A stretch of DNA of 23,496 nt from Cryomorphaceae bacterium (GTDB lineage: Bacteria; Bacteroidota; Bacteroidia; Flavobacteriales; Schleiferiaceae), in contig JAIUMB010000011.1 of the NCBI GenBank assembly GCA_022565745.1, forward strand, positions 1-23,496, read 5' to 3'. Position 1 is the first letter of the stretch. Every line of letters starts with the position of its first letter. Made by a program: the position numbers and the translations under genes. This document shows positions 22,651 through 23,496 of the stretch, piece after piece. The notes beneath the pieces were generated by a model. The model was not told where the DNA came from. It saw only the letters and a list, made by a program, of their open reading frames with translations, and made no database searches.

Positions 22651-23319
22651 CTAAACCCCACTTACCACCACCACAATTTCCCCCTTTGGCGGGGTCTCAA
22701 TACAGCCGTCGTGAAGGTCTTTGAGGGTGCCGCGACGGGTTTCGTGGAAGGTCTTGGTGAGCTCGCGACTGAGGGTGGCCATGCGCCCTTCGCCCAGGTG
22801 AGTCATCAAGTCGCTGAGGGTGCGCACGATGCGGTGTGGCGATTCGTAAAAGACCATTGTGCGGGGTTCGCTGACCAACTGCTGTAAACGCGTTTGGCGG
22901 CCCTTTTTTACGGGTAAAAAGCCTTCAAACACAAATCGATCACAAGGGATGCCGCTTTCCACCAAGGCGGTGGTGGCGGCATTGGCGCCGGGAAGAACTT
23001 CCACCTCGTGGCCGGCGGCAACACATGCCCGTACGAGGAGAAATCCGGGGTCGGAAATGCCCGGCATGCCCGCATCGCTTACCAAACCAATGGCTCCTAA
23101 ACCATCCAGTTGCGCCACCAACGATTCCACCGCACGGTGCTCGTTGTGCATGTGATAACTGCGCATGGAGGTCGATATGTCGTAGTGCTTGAGAAGCTTG
23201 CCGGTGGTGCGGGTGTCTTCTGCCAAAATCAATGATACCTCTTTCATCACTCGTAGCGCCCTCAAGGTGATGTCCTCGAGATTGCCAATGGGGGTGGGTA
23301 TCACGTACAGTTTGCCCAT
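22651..23319 (-). CDS. rsmI: 16S rRNA (cytidine(1402)-2'-O)-methyltransferase RsmI
   Basis: A 222-residue cytoplasmic enzyme that 2'-O-methylates C1402 of 16S rRNA using SAM. YVIPTPIGNLEDIT (5-18), LAEDTRT, GLVSDAGMPGISDPG and LPGANAATTALVESG are the RsmI motifs in order, followed by FEGFLP and FYESPHR. It is shorter than E. coli RsmI (about 286 residues) because the C-terminal domain is lacking, as is common in Bacteroidota. It starts 3 bp after the stop of the partial gene at the window edge, so the two are probably co-transcribed. Confidence 0.95.
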   Translation of the reverse strand: MGKLYVIPTPIGNLEDITLRALRVMKEVSLILAEDTRTTGKLLKHYDISTSMRSYHMHNEHRAVESLVAQLDGLGAIGLVSDAGMPGISDPGFLLVRACVAAGHEVEVLPGANAATTALVESGIPCDRFVFEGFLPVKKGRQTRLQQLVSEPRTMVFYESPHRIVRTLSDLMTHLGEGRMATLSRELTKTFHETRRGTLKDLHDGCIETPPKGEIVVVVSGV

Positions 23320-23322
23320 GAC

Positions 23323-23496
23323 CTATTCTTCGGGTATTTCATCCAAACCATAACGCATGCGCACCAGGTTGATGAAGCGCACGGTAAACTCGTCTTTCAT
23401 GTCCCATCCGTATTCGGGTACGACCAAGTTGGTGAGAAAGGATTCGGCTTCTTCAAAATTGTCAAATCCATTGATCTGCGACAATACGCGATTGAA
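23323..23496 (-). CDS. Unknown protein, 5' end outside window
   Basis: The last 57 codons of a gene read from the right edge to a TAG at 23325-23323. The visible part is acidic and rich in aromatic residues (INGFDNFEEAESFLTNLV, then VPEYGWDMKDEFTVRF and LVRMRYGLDEIPEE). It looks helical, with no motif I can name. It lies 3 bp upstream of rsmI on the same strand. Confidence 0.6.
   Translation of the reverse strand, partial: FNRVLSQINGFDNFEEAESFLTNLVVPEYGWDMKDEFTVRFINLVRMRYGLDEIPEE

Overview
The window looks like chromosomal DNA of a Bacteroidota bacterium, most likely of the order Flavobacteriales. The reasons are: several start regions carry the Bacteroidota -7 element TAnnTTTG (twice with a well-spaced upstream TTG); Shine-Dalgarno sequences are not evident; and the gene set is typical of the phylum (Alvin-type ferredoxin divergent from a LuxC-like acyl-CoA reductase, deoxyhypusine-synthase-like protein next to a small Asp-rich protein, short RsmI, DUF3108, S41 peptidase near rnpA, lipoprotein prolyl oligopeptidase). 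The genus cannot be told from the sequence alone. No rRNA, tRNA, CRISPR array or recognisable transposase was seen.

Layout. 1-2042 (minus): rsmA (cut by the window edge), a secreted protein of unknown function overlapping it by 4 bp, and a 2[4Fe-4S] ferredoxin. A compact divergent promoter region (about 2130-2150) separates these from a plus-strand pair, LuxC-like acyl-CoA reductase and a D-2-hydroxyacid dehydrogenase. 4299-6178 (plus) is a broken GAF-PAS-PAS-PAS-HisKA signalling gene with one in-frame stop and one frameshift. 6324-7596 (plus): deoxyhypusine-synthase-like gene and an Asp-rich small protein, closed by a bidirectional terminator that also serves the convergent elbB. 8493-12580 (minus): rnpA, a SAM methyltransferase, a C-terminal processing peptidase and an O-antigen ligase-type membrane protein, read in that order. 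katG (12725-14992, minus) has its own promoter and terminator and encodes a predicted lipoprotein form of catalase-peroxidase. paaZ and a DUF3108 gene follow (15118-18037, minus).

18290-19846 is the most accessory-looking stretch: an AT-rich two-gene unit, SatD-family protein plus DUF3307 membrane protein, translationally overlapping. It has 28-bp tandem repeats abutting the promoter and is bracketed by an 11-bp inverted repeat and, further out, a 9-bp direct repeat. The chromosome then resumes with dtd, a prolyl oligopeptidase, rsmI and the 3' end of an unknown gene (19918-23496, minus).

Functionally most genes are housekeeping: rRNA and tRNA maturation or quality control (RsmA, RsmI, RnpA, Dtd), envelope proteolysis and surface glycan assembly (CtpA, POP, ligase), peroxide defence (KatG) and CoA-thioester/aldehyde metabolism (PaaZ, LuxC). 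The best candidates for something not well described are the SatD-DUF3307 unit, the lipoprotein KatG, and the DHS-like enzyme, which keeps the catalytic Lys but lacks the His expected from eukaryotic DHS.
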